Counted from the stretch's first letter, positions 1-13,065 are shown. The stretch is DNA of 64,000 nt from Echinarachnius parma (GCA_037951105.1 JBAMJV010005559.1:1-64000); one strand, 5' to 3'. A program made the numbers and translations. Notes: generated by a model from the letters alone, not told the origin.

Positions 1-1236
1 TTTAATTGCAGAATAAACTTTATTTGAACAAAATCGGTTCAGAAACGGCTGAAAAAATCAATAAATATATCCGATCCGTAATAAAATCTGGGGCCCAGAT
101 AATTTTTTTTTATATTCGATGATTTTTTTTTTTTATTCAAACAAATGCTTCCACTTTTTCATAAATTTTCAAGAGAGGTTTTAAAATAGTTGCTGATGGT
201 CTCTCTCTAGTGCCTTTAATTGATTACTATATTTTATACATCACCCTGCATACAAATTGGTATTATACTTCCGATTGGAGAACATTACTTTTTAAATATT
301 GGATGTTATTATTATACTCTGTAAACTATTGTATGATTATACTGCACAGTATGATGCGCGCTCGGAATAGAATTCTAGATTGATGGCGCAATATAAATGC
401 TGGTCTATTATTATTATTATTATTATATTTTGTACATATTGTATATAACTATGTGATATTATTCAACGAGACATTTCCTGTATTGTTATCTTCAATACCC
501 TTGTTAAGGGTCAAAAGATATTAATTACATTTCATTTTATTGTCATTTACACAGTATTGTTTAGATAAGTACGACTGTTTTGTCTGACACATGAAAAGTA
601 CCTCTTTAAAATGATTGTCACCCTTTTTAAGCACTGATTTTTGTTGGAAAGATTTATATTAATGGAATCGTTATGTTGTGAATATGTATGATAAAGAATT
701 TCAAATAAAAGCAGTACATTGTAAAACATAAACACTATTTTGTATCATTACATCTTATATAGCGAGTATAATATTCCTGGTTTAAAGGCAGGGTAGTACA
801 GTTTTGGTAAGGCTGAGCTTTAGTAACCAAAACCTGCACAATAACGTTTCAAACTAATAGCTATAACTCCACCATGCTCGAAAGGGTATAGAAGTTACAA
901 ACAACGAAGTAAAAAAGCCTGTTATCATTTTTTTTAAAAGAGCCATTAAAACACAAGAGGGCGCTCCTCTAAAAAAGCATTGGTTTCAAACATTTTTCAT
1001 ACAAAATTATGCATGTTGTTTTTTTTGAAATAATGATTGAATAGAGAGACCATCAACAAACTATTTAAAAACCTTTTTGCAATTTTTTGAAAAAGTGTAA
1101 GCATTTTTTCAATGAAAAAAAAATCATCGAATAAATCTGGGGCCCAGATTTATTACGATCGGATATAATTTATTGATATTTTAGCCGGTTTCTGAACCGA
1201 TTATTGATCAAATAAAGTTTATTCTGCCATTAAAAT
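1..1236. mobile_element. Non-autonomous TIR element with long inverted arms (left end at window edge)
   Basis: The first ~215 nt are the imperfect reverse complement of about 1035-1236: TGCAGAATAAACTTTATTTG at the left against CAAATAAAGTTTATTCTGCC at the right, CTGGGGCCCAGAT on both sides, and CATCAACAAACTATTT against AAATAGTTGCTGATG. There is no transposase. Part of the interior (about 780-1090) recurs inverted at 39155-39490. The left target duplication falls at or before the window edge. Confidence 0.75.
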
Positions 1237-1704
1237 TGTATGCTCTTTCAAATTTTACACTAAGTTTTTCATTATCTCACAAAAAAATTCTTGCAGCGCG
1301 CTCTTAACCAAAAACTGAACTTTCCCCCTTTTAAGGAGGTTGACGGTGTTTCCGTTATTTTCAACGTTTTTTTCTTTTGACTTAACTTCAATTTCGAACA
1401 ATGTAGATATACAAATTGCAAGAAATTATTATTTCAGTCGTTGATTGATAATAAGAGAGTCGCTATTAAAAAAATCTCTCAAAGCGCCCTCGAAAAGCGA
1501 AAAAAGTGGAATAGCGCCATCTTGCGTTAGAAGCAATATAGGTAATGAGTGGTACATTGTGGAAAAGGTGATTTTTATGGGAGGTTAATGGGCATGAAAG
1601 GGTTGATCACACAACATATCATTCCTATTTTGTTTGTGATCTACTCGGAAGCATGGTAAGTCAAGGAAAGGCTCAATGAGGAAAAATATTCTCTTTACGA
1701 TATT

Positions 1705-1935
1705 CTCTTGTATCCTCCTTCTCCTCCTCCTCCTTATCCACCTCCTCCACCTCCTCCTCCTTCTCCTCCTCCCTCCTTATCCACCTCTCCTCCTCCTTAT
1801 CCACCTCCTCCACCTCTCTCCTCCTTCTCCCTCCTCCTCCTCCTCTCTCCTTCTCCTCCTCCTCCTCTTCCTCCTCCTCCTCCTCCACCCCTTCCTCCTC
1901 CTCCTCCTCCTCCTCCTCCCCTGACCCCCCTTCTC
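1705..1935. repeat. (CTC)n/(TCC)n microsatellite
   Basis: A pyrimidine-only tract of CTCCTC units with occasional TATCCAC interruptions. Open frames through it (poly-Leu, poly-Pro, poly-Glu) are artefacts of composition. Confidence 0.95.
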
Positions 1936-3085
1936 ATATTTTCTCCATTTCGCTTCTCCTGAAGGGCTCAACCTCTTCTTCCTCTTCCTTTTCTGCTCCT
2001 TCTTCCATTTCTTCTTACAACAATTTGAAAACAAGACACAAAAAACCACTTTACTTATCTCAAATTCGGCACTATCGTACTAAAATCATTTTTTTTCAGA
2101 TAGAAAATTAAACCCCTTGTTACCACCTTCCATCAAGCCATTCCTTCTGTCAAATGTTTAATTATGTTATAATAAAAAAACAAATTAATAAGTACTCTAA
2201 CCTCAAATTTGAATGCGAGTTAATTTCTACTTTCAATTACCAAGTATTTAGTCAAACCAAAGCAATTTTTGAAATCATGTTATTATCCCTGTATATACTG
2301 AAATTATTATGTACCGACTAAAGCCTTTTAACAATTTATCACATGAAACTGAACATTTATCACGATTCCAACCCCCCCCCCCCCCAAAAAAAAAAAAAAA
2401 CAAGCAAACAAATAAACAAAAAACAACGACCAAACAAACAATCTGATCCAAACGAGAAAAAAACAAAAAAAACACGCCCACTATTGAGTATGATTTTCAC
2501 TTGATTTGTTTTCTTATTTCTCTTTTTTTACAAATTGTAAATTCACTTTCCATTTTGTTGTCCATGTGCATTGATGGGGCGTGGCATTGTGCATCCCTCT
2601 AACCTCTCTGACCCAGAGCCGATACGGCTTCATTATAACGCCCTACCGGCAAAATTTTAAAATTGATTGATTCACCGACTTGCGGTTTGTGCGTATGACC
2701 ACAATGTGCACTGATGTCACGTTTTGCATCTCATGTTACAGTTTCTTAGATCAAGCGCCCCTCCCAGTACCTTGCTTGAATCTGGCTACGCCCTCGAGGG
2801 GTGGATATCTGAGATAGGGGGCGGATATTCTGAAACCCAATTTAGCACGCAGGTGTTTTTCATGCATGGTTGCTGGGAAAAGACTGTGTTTACATTTTGC
2901 CTGCATGACGTCATTCTCCGGGAACGACCTTAGTCTGGGTCACGTGATCGGAGCAGAGTATTATGGGATGCTGCATATATTATCTACACAGAAACGCCAT
3001 TTTGGAAATTGCACGGTTTGTAATGCGTTGAAATTTTGGCGCAATACACGATTGTATTCATTCATTGATCAGCACTTCCGTTGTT

Positions 3086-3482
3086 TATATAAGACACAAC
3101 CCGGCTCACCGAAGGACAGGATCCGTCCACGTATAAATCGTCGCATTACGATTTTCGTCTTGGTTACTTTCGTCGAATAATGAGGGTTGAAATTAGCTGC
3201 GATCCTACGTGTTCTTGAATAGATTTGAGACTACCGAACGTAAATAGTGACACCATAACACAGGAAGTGTGCGGCGGCTGCATGCCCATTCGTTCGTACG
3301 GCCGGCGGCTCTGATCTTACATTCAATCTAACGGGCGACCGCATCGCGAAATGGGACAATTTTGAAATTGACAACGCCGATAGACGCCGATTGTGCACCG
3401 TTACCTCTGAACTTACCCAATGAAAACCCAGACCCATATACACTGAATAGCCATCTATTTTTATCTTTTGAGTATTGAAGAC
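3086..3482 (+). promoter_or_regulatory. Candidate TATA promoter and untranslated first exon
   Basis: TATATAAG at 3086-3093 is followed by a comparatively GC- and CpG-rich stretch (about 3100-3420) that ends in a strong donor (GAAGAC then GTAAGTAT at 3483). This is the expected layout of a first exon starting near 3115. No coding similarity is seen. It could be a distal 5' exon of the PPP6R3-like gene 17 kb downstream, or belong to something else. Confidence 0.3.
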
Positions 3483-4329
3483 GTAAGTATCACAGTGTTG
3501 AGGGATATGATTAATTTATATTGTACTGTTGACAAAATAAAAATTAAATTTATGATGAATGAACTGTCACGTTCAGAGTGCATGACATTTGTTTGGTCAC
3601 ATGACTTTCTTTGGCCTGGGCCTGGCCGCCTGTGTACGTGTGGGCGTGAGTGAGTGCGTCTTGAAAAGTTGACTTGATTGGGGACAATTTGAAAGAATAT
3701 TTTGTTTTAATTTTATTTTCACAATGCATTGTATGCCATTGGTTCAATCAAATCGACCGTGTTGATGAATGATGATGTTCGTAGAATTTAAGCAATTGCA
3801 ATTAATAATGTTTTAATTTGGTTAATGTTAAAAATAAAATTGTTTATTTAAATGAATGAGGTTGGTCTTTGTCTTTGGAATTTTGAATTTGTAACTGTTT
3901 GCCCAATAAATTTTGACGTAGTGCCCGACCATTTAACCACGATTGCTTACAATTTTGCAAAAAAGGGGGTAATTTTTGTATGTGTCGGTAAATTAATATA
4001 ATTATAAAATATTCACGGAAGTAAAAAAGGAGTAAACATTTCTCGACTATGCTTGGGAAAATGACAAATGTAAAAACTGAAGGGCTACAAAATGATATTT
4101 GATTAGGTATTTTAACATGGGCCCGGGTCGCATACAGTTTCACCGGAAACGCTAAAACAGATGCCCGACGGAGAGTAACATTTTCGTTCAATCCATTCGT
4201 CTCTGTATGCGTTCCTTCTTCTTCTTCTTCTTCTTCCAATAAAGTGCAGCTTCAGACTTGAAGATTACGCACTGTTTGTGCATGTGTGGGACGTGTGTGC
4301 ATACCAGTTCCACCTCACAAGTTGGTACA

Positions 4330-5865
4330 TTTATTTACAAGTTCGTGCAAGTAAAAACAATCATATCTTGACTGTTGTGAAGTTTAGGGGTATGTTACCC
4401 ACCCTAAGCAAGGCCTTGAATGCCTCTACAGAGGGTGAGGTGGCAGGATCCATCGGTAAGTTGTTCCAGTCTTTGATGGTTCTGGGAAAGAACGATGAGG
4501 TGAAGGCTTGACTGGTACATGATGGAGCAATGAACTGAGATCCGTGCCCCCTGGTTACAGATGTTGATTCGCTGAGGTATTGTTGCCAGTTGATATCAAC
4601 AAGATCAAAGCGGATGCGATACAGCATGATGAGACGGCTCTGAAGACGTCTGTTTGCAAGAGTTTGCCATTGCAGTTTGTTGATCATGGCTGTGACACTG
4701 CTGGTGCGGTTGTAGTCACCACAGACGTATCGGGCACTTCTCCGCTGAACCATTTCAACCTTGTTGACATTCCTCTGGGTATGTGGATCCCATGCTGTTG
4801 CAGCATATTCCACGATTGGTCAAACATAGGTGAAGTAGGTAGCTTGTTTGATCTTGGGGTTGCAGCGTCCGAGGTTACGGCGAAGGAAGGCGCAAACAGA
4901 GTTCGCTTTCTTGACTGTGACATCAACGTGGGTGTTGAAGTTCAACTTCTGGTCGATGTGGACACCAAGGTACTTGGCAGAATTGACTTCTTCCAGGTGA
5001 TGACCATGTATGTTGTACTGACCGACAATTGGGTTCCTCTTGTTTGTCACTCGCAAGACTTGGCACTTGGAAGGATGAAACTCCATCTTCCATGTCTTCT
5101 CCCAATGTTGTAGTCTATCCAGATCTTCTTGGAGCTTCTCACAGTCTTGGATGGATTTGATGGGCCTGTACAGTAGACAGTCGTCTGCGTAGAGCCGAGA
5201 TGTTGAATGGTGGATGCTATCTGGCAGGTCATTTATGTAAATGAGGAACAGCAGCGGACCCAAGACACTGCCTTGCGGCACTCCAGAATGGACTTGCGCT
5301 TCACTGCTGAGTTGTCCTTCCAGAGCAACTTGTTGAGTGCGGCCTGTCAAGAAGTCCTTGACCCATTTCAGGGAGGGTCCACGTACACCGTAGCAGTCGC
5401 TGGTGAGAGACCTTATCAAAGGCCTTGGCAAAGTCAAGTAATATGACGTCATACTGTCCTTTGTCCTCGAGTCCTCTGGCAAGGTCATTGATGGTAAGAA
5501 TCATTTGAGTCTCACACGACCGGCGCTTCCTGAATCCATGTTGATTGTTGGACAAGATGTCATGCTTGATGAGGTGATGGATGACACCACAGTGGACTAT
5601 GTGTTCACATAGTTTGCAAAGAATAGAAGTCAGCGAAACTGGCCTATAGTTTGCAGGTGATGATCTGGATCCCTTCTTGAATATGGGTACCACGTGTGCT
5701 TTCTTCCATGGTGATGGAACTCTTGATGAAGAGAGGCTTGGAAGAGCAAGGTGTAATTTGTTCTGCAGTTTCTTTCAGCATTTTCGCAGAGATTCCGTCT
5801 GGTCCTGTTGCTTGTCATGCTTGTGGGGCGATGTACGTTCTATCTTGGTAGGTCTGATTTAAGAA
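4330..5865 (-). mobile_element. 5'-truncated LINE (CR1/L2/Jockey-like) with reverse transcriptase
   Basis: On the - strand the order is GPDGISAKMLKETAE (near 5800), VPIFKKG and NYRPVSLTSILCKLCEHIV (5693-5590), DFAKAFDKVSHQRLL, GVPQGSVLGPLLFLIYINDL (about 5280-5225), catalytic YADD (5191-5180), then the thumb and C-terminal region with AWDPH and WNNLP. There are at least two frame changes (near 5690 and near 5400) and one in-frame TGA at about 4822, where the related sequence would have Arg. The endonuclease half is absent. The 3' end is near 4330 (AATAAATGTACC). Dead copy. Confidence 0.9.
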
Positions 5866-5874
5866 GTACTGTAA

Positions 5875-6094
5875 AGCCCTCTGCAGACAGAGCCGACTCC
5901 ACCCGATTCGACTGGTTTTCATTCGGATCGGCTCAGTTTTCAGTGCCTTGCGACACATTTTGCCAGTCGAAAGACAGTCGGATGCTAGTTTGGGCCAATT
6001 CAACACGATGAAACGGATCAGACCGACCGGGCCCACCTCTAGCCTGATTGAAACCAATCGGATCGGGTCGCGTCGGCTCTGTCTGCGCCGGGCT
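5875..6094. mobile_element. PIF/Harbinger-like MITE, copy 1
   Basis: Terminal repeats AGCCCTCTGCAGACAGAGCC and GTCTGCGCCGGGCT, with 3-bp target duplications TAA on both sides (5872-5874, 6095-6097). It lies exactly between the two LINE fragments. Other copies are at 13319, 22690 and 31595. Confidence 0.88.
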
Positions 6095-6096
6095 TA

Positions 6097-7308
6097 AGAG
6101 ACGCATATGATTAGTTACTGGGCTAGAATTATTCAGGGGAAAAGGTCAGTTGTTGCGTAAGTTGTATGATATGGGTGGTTTTGAGTCTAGGTGGATTAAA
6201 AATGTTACAAAACATATTTGGGATAGGTGTGGAATGTCAAATATTTTATTTGGACTGTTGATGTTCCATTGAATATTAATTGGGTTAAATTGTCTTTGAG
6301 TTTGAGCTTGAGATGAGATGTGATATATATGCATTTAAGCAGAATTGGAATGATGAAGTTAATGGGAATCGTTTGTGTATAAATTATAGGATCTTTAAGA
6401 GTTAAGACTATGGTTGGTTTTGAAAAATATTTATTACAAGTCTAGATTTTGGTGTGGGAACCATAAACTCCCTATAGATAGCAAATGGCCGCTACTTGCC
6501 TGAGCAAGAGTTACAGCTTTGTAGCTTGTGGTCCTTGCGGGGTCAGGGGGATGAATTCCATTATGTTTTAGATTTAGTGTGCCCTGCATTTCAGGATGAT
6601 CAGAAGCAATTAGTTAAAAGTAATTATTTTAAGAGGCCAAATGTTTATAAGATGTACCAGTTATTTAATTCTAGAAATGTTAAGCAGTTAAAGAATTTAT
6701 CAAGGTTTTGAAGAATTATCAAGTTTATTAAGTTTACCTAGTGCAAAGTTGTTTTAAAGGGTACCACCACCCAAAACTAATATTTGTATAATAGAAAGGT
6801 AACATCTTTAGTATTCCATTCCATCAACAAGTTCACAAAAATATGTTTGCAGAAAAAAAATAAAAAATTGGAAACCGCATCACCATTCTACAGCATGCAT
6901 TTATGCGGTCTGAATTGTGTAGACTACCGCGGGTGCAGCAAGCGAATCGCTCGGAATTATATTGCCTACAAACGTACGCGTGAGTAGAATTGGCGCACTC
7001 GCAAACCAGGAACCAGGAAATAGTAGTGGTTCCGTAAGTGGTGGAAATTAATTGCTTTGTTTATGAATTACTCAACCCTTTGCAAAATGTTAGGTATCTA
7101 TTTGATATCACAAAACAGTACCAAAACATGTAGTAATGTGTTGTTATTTGCCCGGTGGTCCCCTTTAAAGATTTTGTTTGTTTTACCATGTTTATATTTG
7201 ATGTGCATATTTAGTTCTTTTAATATTTACACTGTATGTTTATATACATTGACTTGTATCTTTGTGAGGGGCCGTTTTTGAGAAATAAAAAATAATTGTC
7301 ATTGTCAT
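6097..7308 (+). mobile_element. LINE 3' fragment (+ strand), interrupted by a MITE
   Basis: Translation in shifting frames gives GGFESRWIKNVTKHIWDRCG, then LWSLRGQGDEFHYVLDLVCP, FKRPNVYKMYQLFNSRN and KQLKNLSRF. These are the C-terminal zinc-finger-like region and tail of non-LTR elements common in marine invertebrates. The 3' UTR ends in AGAAATAAAAAATAATTGTC. It has several stops. A TIR insert (6752-7167) sits in the 3' UTR. Confidence 0.75.
6752..7167. mobile_element. TIR element nested in LINE 3' UTR
   Basis: The ends read TTTTAAAGGGTACCACCACC and GGTGGTCCCCTTTAAA, an inverted pair about 415 bp apart. No protein is seen. LINE-like sequence continues on both sides. Confidence 0.6.
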
Positions 7309-7623
7309 CCGGCGGAATGGTTTGTGCATCAAGCAATGGAGACTACTTTCAGTTTAACCACCGGATAATTAGATTTCACAAATTTTCCATTCGTCTGGCA
7401 TCCGTTTGCACTTTGCACTATCCAGTAATATGTGACTGGGTCTTTAACTGTGTTCTTAATGAGTTCTGCTTTAGACAGGAGCAAAGTCAAACCTTATTCA
7501 GTCAACTTCTCTTGGACTTGAACCCGACCATGGATTTCTATATTTATGCACATCACACATTCACACCCCTGTGCAAGAATCTTCTGAATTCAGTGGGGCT
7601 AAAAGACAACAAAGAAGAGGTAG

Positions 7624-7892
7624 CAGCGGCGGATCTAGCTTTTTGCTAAGGGGGGGTTTGACCCGAGCCGCGAAGTGGCGAAGTCCGAGCCGCGTAGCGG
7701 CGAGTGGGGGGAGAGTCCGAGAGGGGGGTGTCCCCCCTCTCTGCGATTTTGTTTGCTCTTTTGAACCTCCGTAAGTGATTGTTTTTCAATTTTTTTTCAC
7801 TTTTTTCACTGATACATTTTCACTTGGCAGCCCAAGGGGGGGGGGGGGGGGGCTTTTAACCCCCCCCCCCCCCCCCCTGGATCCGCCACTGG
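7624..7892. mobile_element. MITE with GGCGGATC termini
   Basis: Ends CAGCGGCGGATCTAGC and GGATCCGCCACTG form an inverted pair. The interior contains long G and C homopolymers and an inverted GGGGGG/CCCCCC block at 7832-7877. Non-coding. Confidence 0.7.
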
Positions 7893-7964
7893 GTAGAAAG
7901 TTACAAAAATGTTTTATTTGCTTTATTTATTGGAAGTGTTCCTCAAGAAATTTATCTTGAAAAT

Positions 7965-8400
7965 TTTACAGTTCTATCCCGTTCTCGTAATCGCGTTATC
8001 TCAAGAACCGAATGACGGATTCTCACCAAACTTGGTTCATGTATGTATCGTGGGCCCGTGGGGTGCCAATGAACTGATTAGATTTTGGGGTCATGAGGTC
8101 AAAGGTCACAGGGCACACTGCTAAATTAGCTTGTTATAAAATTGCAAAATCTCAAGAACCGAATGTCAGATTTCAATCAAACTTAGTACCTGAATGTATC
8201 CCAGGAAGCCATTGTAGCCATCAGATTTTGGGGTCATGAGGTCAAAGGTTAAGGTCACATGACTCATGCCAAAATAGCTTGTAATTGCAATATCTCAAGA
8301 ACAAGTTGACAAATAACCATCAAACTTGGTACCTATTTGTATCTTGGGGAGCTAATAAACTGGGGTCATTAGGTCAAAGGTCAAGGCCACGGCTCATATA
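7965..8400. repeat. Degenerate ~125-bp tandem repeat (GGTCATGAGGTCAAAGG type)
   Basis: About three and a half units, each with TATCTCAAGAACCGAATG, CAAACTTGGTACC and GGGGTCATGAGGTCAAAGGT, spaced about 120-140 bp. This motif is widespread in marine invertebrate genomes. A tandem GGTCA half-site pattern resembles nuclear-receptor elements, but there is no evidence of function. Confidence 0.8.
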
Positions 8401-8421
8401 AATGCAAAAATAGCTCATATA

Positions 8422-8605
8422 CTGTAAACATGCCATGGTAATGTTTGCGATGCATTAATTTTCGCTGAAGTCGGCATCCGCGAATATAAATGCACGATTT
8501 GCAATGCGTGTGAACACTTGCTCGGCCGAAATTAAAAAGCCGCGAATGTGTTTTTGTGTCGCTCAGCGCGAAATATTAATCGCGCGAAAATAACAACGTT
8601 TACAG
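8422..8605. mobile_element. 184-bp Tc1/mariner-type MITE with TA duplication
   Basis: Ends CTGTAAACATG and AACGTTTACAG, with TA at 8420-8421 and 8606-8607. The interior is rich in CGCGAA motifs. Non-coding. Confidence 0.8.
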
Positions 8606-9124
8606 TATATATCGGATCTGGTAGACAGATTACTATTAAAATTGAGTTGAAGAATTAGTTCAGTGCATGTTAATTTGGGCTTGATATAAATCACACAATG
8701 GCGGAGGCATCATTTTCGACTGCGCACAGTCGAAGATCCATCTAGTTTGAACTGTTTATTTGAGCTTTGGCTTACATGGGGATATCACTTTTGATAGCTA
8801 CATGTAACTGAACCATTTTGACACAAAAAAATATGGTTTTAAGGACTGAAGTGAGAGTTACATTTAATTGTGCACATACCATGTCTGTCTCCATCTATTG
8901 GTGAAAGTATGTCATGCCACTTCACAAAATGCTTTCATAATTCTGGTTTATATTTTGGTTTCTTCAAAATTATGTGAATTAAAAAATGCTAGGAAATGTA
9001 ATAACTTTCTGATAGTAGCATGTTGCATGTGTACGGAAAGTTTAGATGTCTGTTTTTGTTAATGTGAGGGAAAAAATCAGAGGTATACAAGATTAGCCTT
9101 ACGAAATATGTAATATTGTAGGAA

Positions 9125-9310
9125 TGAAAGTAGGTAGAAGAACCTTGTCATAACGATGACTTTTGGACCATGAAAATTGCCTAATTGTTTTATTAGGCGT
9201 CTTGTTATCTTGTTATATCAGGGTAGAACAAAAATAAAACGTGCTTGGACCACCAAAGAGATCTAATTTGTTACGAGAGCTCTGTATAACGAGTTCCATT
9301 GTATCGCGCA
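9125..9310. mobile_element. Decayed MITE (AACCTTGTTATA type)
   Basis: GAACCTTGTCATAACG at the left and CTGTATAACGAGTTCCATTG at the right are diverged inverted ends. They match the better copy at 55010-55195. Confidence 0.5.
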
Positions 9311-9472
9311 TGGGCTTCATGTATTTGCAAAAGGGTCTGCCGAGTTAGACTAGTGGGTAATGATGTCAAGGGAAGTGGTAAATTGGCCTTTTCCCTGCAA
9401 GAATTACCGTTGCACTTGCTGCTGGGGATTTTCAAGGTGCTTGCGAAATTTCATGTATGATTTGGTATTCTG

Positions 9473-9705
9473 GTTTGTACTGTATGGATGTATGAGTTGT
9501 ACCGATCATGTATGAGATCGAGAAACACTAACATAAACAACGTATAGTAAATAATATATTCTTAAAGAATTCAAGATTCCTAAATTTTACTTCTTTAGCT
9601 TTACTCAGGTTGTACTGTATGGATCTGTGAGTCGTACCAAACATGTATGATAAGTTTTATATTTGATTCCGATGAAAAGATATCAGATTGAGAAACACCT
9701 AACAT
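9473..9705. repeat. Short direct duplication
   Basis: TTGTACTGTATGGAT, then CATGTATGA and GAGAAACAC, occurs twice (9477-9535 and 9608-9695) with about 15% differences. Confidence 0.6.
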
Positions 9706-10689
9706 ACTGTAAGGGGGTGTATTCTGAAAATTGTCTTTTCTCGAAAACTGTATTATCTTAGGCTTATGGCAAAATACGTGTTCTGAAAACTCTCATAACT
9801 TTTGTATTATCTCTGAAAGTTTGTTAACCTCTATTAGTTGGCGCGCCTTGCCAGGCAATTGATCAGTGCGTTTGCCCAATTCTTATTTTGTCAAAAATAT
9901 GTATTCTGAAAACTCTCTTTTCTTTTATCTCGTCATAAATTTCTCATAAATTTTACTCACATGCTGAGACAGCTATGGGGCTATCTTTTCTTTTGTTATA
10001 TCTTGCCCCTTATTTGGCTTTACCCAGTTTGACAGTTACGTATTATTCTCTACCTACATGTGTAAATTTGTTTATTTCATCTTGTAGAAATCCATGTTCT
10101 TGCATGACTTACATGTATGTTGCTGCTGTATATTTCCTTGACATGTAGCACCCCATCCCCATTCCATATTATACAAAACAAAAAAAAATTATACAAATAT
10201 TGCTGCAATTGCTCGTTGCCTACGGAAACCTGGTGGGGTATGTACAAAGTCTATGGGGATTTCAGAATCTCGTAGGGATCTATTATAACACAACTTCACA
10301 AGCATAAACACAAATGGAAGCCATCTCTGTTCCTAGCTCTAACAGTTAATGAAGCCATTTGTGAGCCACCCCACCCCTCCCCCCCCCCCACCCACCACCA
10401 TAATTGGTCATCTTATACACAGTACAGTCATATAAACACACACACACACCCACTGACCCACAAACAAGCACACGGAACCGATTTCTAATTCTATTGTCAG
10501 TATCTTGACCTAGTGCGTTTGCACAATTTGTTGTGGTTCGGTGGCTTTGTACGATTGTTTTGGTTTGCTTTGCTAGCTACATGTACATGTAGCTCAAAGT
10601 GCTGTGCAGTAGTTGTGAACTCATACATTCATTGTGGAAGTACAGTATGTATACTGTACAATACATTTATATGTAGCTGCATGCTGATC

Positions 10690-10831
10690 TATATTGCTTC
10701 CTCTCGTTGCACTCGCACCTCTGTAGAAAGGACGTTTCCCACCGGCAAAGCCGCCTGTTTTCGGGGACTGAAAAACGCCGCCGTTGAGGTGGCACCCGAG
10801 ATTTACTCGAGTCGCGGTGCTTTTTAACGAT
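10690..10831 (+). promoter_or_regulatory. Candidate CpG-rich untranslated exon
   Basis: This short island of CpG and C/G-rich sequence in an AT-rich neighbourhood ends at GAT followed by donor GTGAGT at 10832. The open frame across it shows no similarity to anything recognised. It is a candidate 5' UTR exon of the PPP6R3-like gene, which must have at least one exon upstream of 20381. Confidence 0.3.
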
Positions 10832-10839
10832 GATGTGAG

Positions 10840-11740
10840 TAAAATGTCTGGTGAATGACGTACAATAGTTTGAATGGAAGGAAGATGAGTTTGCTACTTC
10901 TGCTACTTCTCAGGACACTTGGATGCATGTGTACATGTACATTGATTGATCCATATGGGCATCTTGCACGTATTAACCAGTTTTTAACCACCATTGGTGC
11001 ATCGTGTTGTGTAATAACCCAATTTTCTTTTTGTTATGTTCTTGGAGTTTGAATGTGCGTTGAATGAACAAGGGATTTGACAGGAAATGAATTTTGATTT
11101 TCCTCCAATGTACTTCTATGTACATGTACATGTAGTACTCGTACTCGCATAAATTCCTTGATCATGTACTTTTATACATGGATCGTGCCATCGTTGGGAC
11201 TGTGCATGTGAACTTGTATTAACCATTTCATAACACTCGTGCATCATTTCATGTTGTAATAACTCAGTCTCCTTGTGGTCCTTTTATTAGTTGTATTTAT
11301 AGGGTGTATAGAAATAATGTAAAAGGCTAGACTGGAATGCTGCTCAAATTCTGTTTTATATATGAACTAGGAAGGCATCGTCATTGTAGATCATGTGAGT
11401 TTTGCACTTAAAAGTGTCATTCACTGATTCTTAACAGTTGTACCATGTTGAATTGAAATAACTCTAGGTGGTCTTTTGATTTGATCTCTTTACATACATT
11501 ATTTCTTTGTCCTGGGACTGGGAGTTATGATTTATGAGCGAAATTGAATGATCGTTCTAATACATGTGTCTGGGAAATAACATCTCTTTTTTCCCCCTTC
11601 ATATCAATTAATTTTATTCCACTCCTGGTGGTGGAAAATTATAATTTTGTTATCATTTTGTTGCACAGTTGCTCTAAGAAGTGGAGCCTCACGTACATAA
11701 GAAAATCATGTCATATTATTATTAACACTACATTCATGAC
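10840..11740. other. No gene recognised
   Basis: AT-rich intronic or intergenic DNA with scattered TACATGTACATGTA palindromes (around 10930, 11125) and no coding similarity. Open frames are short and isolated. Confidence 0.5.
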
Positions 11741-11744
11741 ATGG

Positions 11745-11860
11745 GTGTACTAGGGCTCCATGTTAACTTTTTTGCTACATAATATAGTTGGCTGTTTGGG
11801 CTAGTAAAATTCCTCTCAACTTGATGGGCCAAAACAAATATTATACTGGCCTGCAAAATG
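11745..11860. repeat. Degenerate GGCCCG/TTGGGC repeat fragment
   Basis: AGGGCTCCATGTTAAC, TTGGGCTAGTAAAATTC and GATGGGCCAAAAC match the general layout of the dispersed repeat seen better at 25700-26072. Confidence 0.5.
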
Positions 11861-12734
11861 ACAGTACTTGTACATGTACATGTATGTCGTTTGTTAAGTT
11901 TTTATCTTGGTTTTGATCCCTTTGAAAAACAATCCATCCAATGAGAGGAGAATAGATGAATAAAAGAAATTAATAAATAAATAAATCTCAATTAAGTTTC
12001 AGTTAAATCTTGTTTATTCTTACATGAACATCGGGCAAGAGCTAGTATCGAGCCCTGGGTACACAATATACTAGTATCGGTTCTAACCTGGAACTTGACA
12101 TCTTGACATTTGAATGTTTTGGGATGGAGAGGGTTATTTGTAACATACTAAAATACTGTACAATCTAACTGTCATTTGTGTGCATTCAACATTTGTGTGC
12201 GTGCATTCAGCATATTTGCATGTAATATTTGTTAGCCGTGTATGGCATGTTCGCATTTCATTTTCAGTCCTGCTTGATATTGTTGCACATTATGCATTCA
12301 TTCGATGACTTTGATCAATTCCTTGGTTGGTTGGTTGTTTAGTTGGTTATTTAGTTTTTACAGACACATGAGGGATCTACATGTAGTAACGTTGATGACA
12401 TGTGCAAAAAGTGATGAAAGATCAATGGTTGATATGCAATGTTACTTGATCCCTGTAGTTTAAATCGGTTATGATTGAACATGTCATGTTAGACTTTGTA
12501 AAAGATGATTCCTTACATCATACATGTATGATTTTACAGGTAGAGGTAAGAACAACAGTTTGTGGGATTGTTTAGAGAGATGTGATATTTGATTCGAGGT
12601 CTCACGTATCAGGATGTGGTGCATGTCATGATCAGGGAATCTAGATTTTTTTTTGGATGAATATGCTAGTGTTTTAGTTTTAAGTTTGATCATAATCTCC
12701 TTTTTAAAAATATGCATGACATTAGTTAAATGAC

Positions 12735-13065
12735 AGGAGTTGAGTTTATTCCTGCTTGATAACTGTGATGTCACATTACATAATCCAGTTCAGTGTTACA
12801 AATTGACAAAAATGTATGACTCCACTTCTACATAGTATCAAGACTGAAATGATTGAGAACATCTTTATGTTTAATTTAGAAACTTTGACCGACAGGACTC
12901 GAGCAGAGGTCAAGTTGACTTTTATTTGATAACTTCGATGTCACATTGCATGATCCAGTTTGGTGAAAAATTCTAGTTCAGTGTTACAAAAATGTATGAC
13001 TCCACTTCTACATGTATCAATACAGAAATGATTATGAACATATTTATGTTTATTTCTGAAACTTG
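12735..13065. repeat. ~175-bp tandem duplication
   Basis: 12735-12890 and 12910-13065 share GATGTCACATT, AAAATGTATGACTCCACTTC, GAAATGATT and TTTATGTTTA in order, with about 12% differences and one 20-bp indel. Confidence 0.8.

Noticed and set aside
1673-2049. Poly-Pro, poly-Leu, poly-Glu and poly-Arg reading frames
   Set aside because: All come from the CTC/TCC microsatellite on both strands. No start context or similarity.
4580-5113. 177-residue + strand open frame over the LINE
   Set aside because: It is antisense to the reverse transcriptase frame and has no similarity of its own.
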